Positions 5,919 to 7,659 of a stretch of DNA of 7,659 nt are shown in pieces (position 1 is the first letter of the stretch; every line of letters starts with the position of its first letter). This DNA comes from Bacteroidota bacterium (lineage in GTDB: Bacteria; Bacteroidota; Bacteroidia; Chitinophagales; Saprospiraceae): NCBI GenBank assembly GCA_008501835.1, contig QQUB01000736.1, forward strand, positions 1 to 7,659, in the 5' to 3' direction. The translations under genes were made by a program, and so were the position numbers. The notes under the pieces were generated by a model. That model worked only from the letters and a program-made list of their open reading frames with translations, ran no database searches and was not told the origin of the DNA.

Positions 5919-7006
5919 ACCAGTTTTTTAATCACAATTCCCTGATCCGTGTAACTTTTTAGAAAGTAAATACCGGAGGGAATTTTTGTTTTGTCAATTG
6001 AGATAGTAGCGGATAATCCACCGGGTTGAATTGAAGACCCGAACGAGGCTTGCCTACCCGATAGGTCAATCAATTCAAACCCGGTGATCGGTTGAGTGGA
6101 TTGTATCGTGAATTTTCCATTGCCCGGATTGGGGAAAACGGAAATTGCTGTTTCATTTAAGTGTGTGTGTACCTGGCTTGGTGAAGAAACGATTACAAAT
6201 GTACTGTCTCCAACCACATCCAGGGTATTTAAATCTTTGTCGATCAGTCTGATAGCTTCAACTTCCAGGTTCAGGCTATCCTGGAGGCCAAATACGATAT
6301 CCTCAATAACAATGGACAATTCGCCCAGTTTCCCTTGTCCTGAAATGGTTTGCTGATTTGTTCTGGTGATAGCTACTTCGATACGGGCAGAAGATTCGTC
6401 GGCTTCGTCAAGATATTCTGAATTATCTCCTGAAGGATCGAACCATGCATTAATTTCATCTTCGAATTCCCATTCTCCAAAGAAAATAAAATCATTGTTG
6501 TATTTCAATGTAATGGCAATTCCATAAAAATCATCCACAGGGTTTTCATCATCTCCCAGTATCAGATCAAAAATGACCATTTCACCTGTTTGTACATTAT
6601 TGTTCTGTGGTACCAGCTGAAGTTGAGGGGATTCTCCAGGCGAACCGATGCTGTATTCATCCGGAATAAGCGTTCCGTGCGTTTCGAAAAGATTATCTTT
6701 TATTACTTCGTCCAGATCCTCTTCGTTTACCTCTCCGTTCCCGTCACAATCCGCGTAGGCATAATTCAGGTCACCAGGGAAATCCAGGCTCCAAAGGTCT
6801 CCCAAATCCTGTTGTGTCCAGTTTGTACTCGCACCGGGGCGGGTTGGTCCCGTACTGCCATAGGCAACACCAAGATATAGTACATCAATACCGTTAACAA
6901 TTCCATTATTGTTCACGTCTCCCGGCCAAATGTACTGACCGTTTAATACCAGGGCAAGGCTCAAGAAGAACCAGGAGAAGTAGAGTCGCTTTTTACTTAC
7001 AGACAT
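5909..7006 (-). CDS. T9SS type A sorted protein with dockerin-like calcium module and cohesin-like domain
   Basis: Seen: 365 residues. The signal peptide (residues 1-23) ends in LNG-Q. Residues 28-108 hold two dockerin/EF-type 12-residue loops, DVNNNGIVNGID (30-41) and DCDGNGEVNEED (86-97), with Asp/Asn at ligand positions; the 44-residue spacer between them is longer than in clostridial dockerins. Residues about 128-275 look cohesin-like: QLQLVPQNNNVQTGEMVIFDLIL, then YGIAITLKYNNDFIFF (161-176), and SGQGKLGELSIVIED (222-236). Residues about 285-365 are a T9SS type A sorting domain (ISVFPNPGNGKFTI, IPSGIYFLKSY, KLVLE). Known: Bacteroidota surface proteins use these modules outside cellulosomes, and the calcium loops probably stabilise the fold. 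Composition is acidic (many D/E), in line with an extracellular calcium-binding protein. No enzyme motif was seen; the actual role is unknown. Confidence 0.87.
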   Translation of the reverse strand: MSVSKKRLYFSWFFLSLALVLNGQYIWPGDVNNNGIVNGIDVLYLGVAYGSTGPTRPGASTNWTQQDLGDLWSLDFPGDLNYAYADCDGNGEVNEEDLDEVIKDNLFETHGTLIPDEYSIGSPGESPQLQLVPQNNNVQTGEMVIFDLILGDDENPVDDFYGIAITLKYNNDFIFFGEWEFEDEINAWFDPSGDNSEYLDEADESSARIEVAITRTNQQTISGQGKLGELSIVIEDIVFGLQDSLNLEVEAIRLIDKDLNTLDVVGDSTFVIVSSPSQVHTHLNETAISVFPNPGNGKFTIQSTQPITGFELIDLSGRQASFGSSIQPGGLSATISIDKTKIPSGIYFLKSYTDQGIVIKKLVLE

Positions 7007-7038
7007 TATCCACTCAGATGTTTTTCCTCTAAACGTTT

Positions 7039-7070
7039 CAAATATGTAAAAAAAGTATACATCTCACAAA
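7039..7070 (-). promoter_or_regulatory. Candidate Bacteroidota-type promoter for the dockerin/cohesin-like gene
   Basis: On the minus strand, TTTG (7070-7067) is followed after 20 nt by CATATTTG (7046-7039), one mismatch from the -7 consensus TAnnTTTG; the Bacteroidota -33 element is TTTG-like with about 19-20 nt spacing. The ATG lies at 7006, so the leader would be about 25 nt. No Shine-Dalgarno is visible, as is usual in this phylum. It may drive the first minus-strand gene and possibly those downstream. Confidence 0.42.
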
Positions 7071-7188
7071 AACAATTTTTTAAATTTGTCGTAAATTAAA
7101 TTAGGTATTTTTTGTGTTTTAATTTAATTGCATTAATTAAATATCTAATATTCAGCGTATTAAGATATATAAATAATTTAATTTTAAA

Positions 7189-7196
7189 TATGTTTG
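7189..7196 (+). promoter_or_regulatory. Candidate -7 box for the plus-strand gene
   Basis: TATGTTTG matches the Bacteroidota -7 consensus TAnnTTTG and lies 34 nt before the ATG at 7231. No convincing TTTG/TTG -33 element lies at the expected distance, where the DNA is only A and T. A second perfect match, TAAATTTG at 7081-7088, would give a leader of about 135 nt. The spacer 7007-7230 is very AT-rich and also contains an 8-bp inverted repeat (ATTTAATT 7122-7129 / AATTAAAT 7135-7142), which could be chance in such DNA. Confidence 0.33.
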
Positions 7197-7230
7197 TGTT
7201 TTTTTGTCGGAAAAATCTTTTTCTAAAAAT

Positions 7231-7659
7231 ATGACCAACAGTAAGATTATTTCTTTATTAAGAACTTTTTCTCCGGTCGAGATCAAAGCTTTTGAATCCT
7301 TTCTTGCTTCCCGCTATTTTAATAAAAGCAAGACGTTGATGCTGTTTTTTGCCATTATTCAAAAACAATACCCCGCATTTGACCCTGAACAATTAGCAAA
7401 ACCCAGGGTTTTCGAACAACTGTTTCCCGGGCAGCCCTTCGAGGATAAAAAGATTCGATATCTGATGAGCGACCTTTTAAAGATGGGGTATAAATTTTTA
7501 CTTATTCAGGATGCGGAAGTCGAAAAAGTAGACAATAATCTTCGGTTGCTGGAAGCATTTGTCGACCGGAGACTTGAAAAACATTATGATCGACTCATCA
7601 AAAAAATTGCTCCTGAAATTGAAGTTGGTCAGGAAGCGGGCGTCAATCATTTTGATTCG
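7231..7659 (+). CDS. Unrecognised Bacteroidota-type helical protein, N-terminal 143 residues, truncated by the window edge
   Basis: Seen: an open frame from ATG at 7231 to the right edge without a stop, beginning MTNSKIISLLRTFSPVEIK. It has no signal peptide or membrane segment, so it should be cytosolic. The composition (many L, K, E, F; regular hydrophobic spacing) suggests alpha-helices, for example ISLLRTFSPVEIKAFESFL (7-25) and KKIRYLMSDLLKMGYKFLL (73-91). The pattern of an N-terminal 'LLRTFSPxExKxFxxFL', then YFNKS, then FPGQPFEDKKIRYLMSDLLK resembles hypothetical proteins I associate with Saprospira-like bacteria. I cannot name a domain or function. It is divergent from the minus-strand group across an AT-rich spacer, with an A-rich leader (ttctaaaaat) and no Shine-Dalgarno. 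A TTG at 7204 is a possible but less likely start. Confidence 0.85.
   Translation, partial: MTNSKIISLLRTFSPVEIKAFESFLASRYFNKSKTLMLFFAIIQKQYPAFDPEQLAKPRVFEQLFPGQPFEDKKIRYLMSDLLKMGYKFLLIQDAEVEKVDNNLRLLEAFVDRRLEKHYDRLIKKIAPEIEVGQEAGVNHFDS

Noticed and set aside
5909..7006. Cellulosome component
   Set aside because: A single protein with T9SS tail in a Bacteroidota-like genome and no carbohydrate-active enzyme nearby; dockerin/cohesin-like modules alone do not indicate a cellulosome.

Overview
The window reads as a Bacteroidota genome, most likely from the Saprospiria or a related marine or environmental group. Supporting signs are two proteins ending in type IX secretion (T9SS) type A sorting domains, a FISUMP-domain protein, exported proteins whose predicted mature N-terminus is Gln (SG-Q, MA-Q, NG-Q), TAnnTTTG-like promoter boxes, no clear Shine-Dalgarno sites, and AT-rich intergenic DNA. 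The lineage is an inference from these features.

Six genes lie head to tail on the minus strand and one begins on the plus strand at the right edge. In minus-strand order they are: a secreted T9SS protein with a dockerin-like calcium module and a cohesin-like domain (5909-7006); a small membrane b-type cytochrome with two H-x13-H helices (4923-5783); a membrane-anchored Fe-S/FAD/NAD(P) oxidoreductase translationally coupled to it (3592-4923); a T9SS-sorted beta-rich surface protein (2480-3496); a secreted FISUMP protein (1340-2425); and a very large periplasmic or extracellular multiheme c-type cytochrome that runs off the left edge (1-1225). The multiheme gene shows 15 CXXCH motifs in 408 residues, starts with TTG, and has no ATG-initiated open frame that keeps its signal peptide. 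A 224-bp AT-rich divergent spacer (7007-7230) separates this group from an unrecognised Bacteroidota-type helical protein on the plus strand (7231-7659, truncated).

The main hypothesis is a modular transmembrane electron wire. Cytosolic NAD(P)H would pass electrons to FAD and two unusual Fe-S centres in the anchored oxidoreductase. The two hemes of the b-type protein would carry them across the membrane to the multiheme cytochrome c outside. The oxidoreductase looks circularly permuted relative to thioredoxin reductase: the motif that normally closes the FAD domain at the C-terminus sits before the FAD Rossmann fold. Both its ferredoxin motifs lack the second cysteine (Ser and His instead). 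The multiheme protein is built from tri-heme units recurring every 77 residues exactly. The two T9SS/FISUMP surface-protein genes between the electron-transfer genes are either unrelated neighbours or surface partners. The sequence alone cannot decide this, nor the direction of electron flow.
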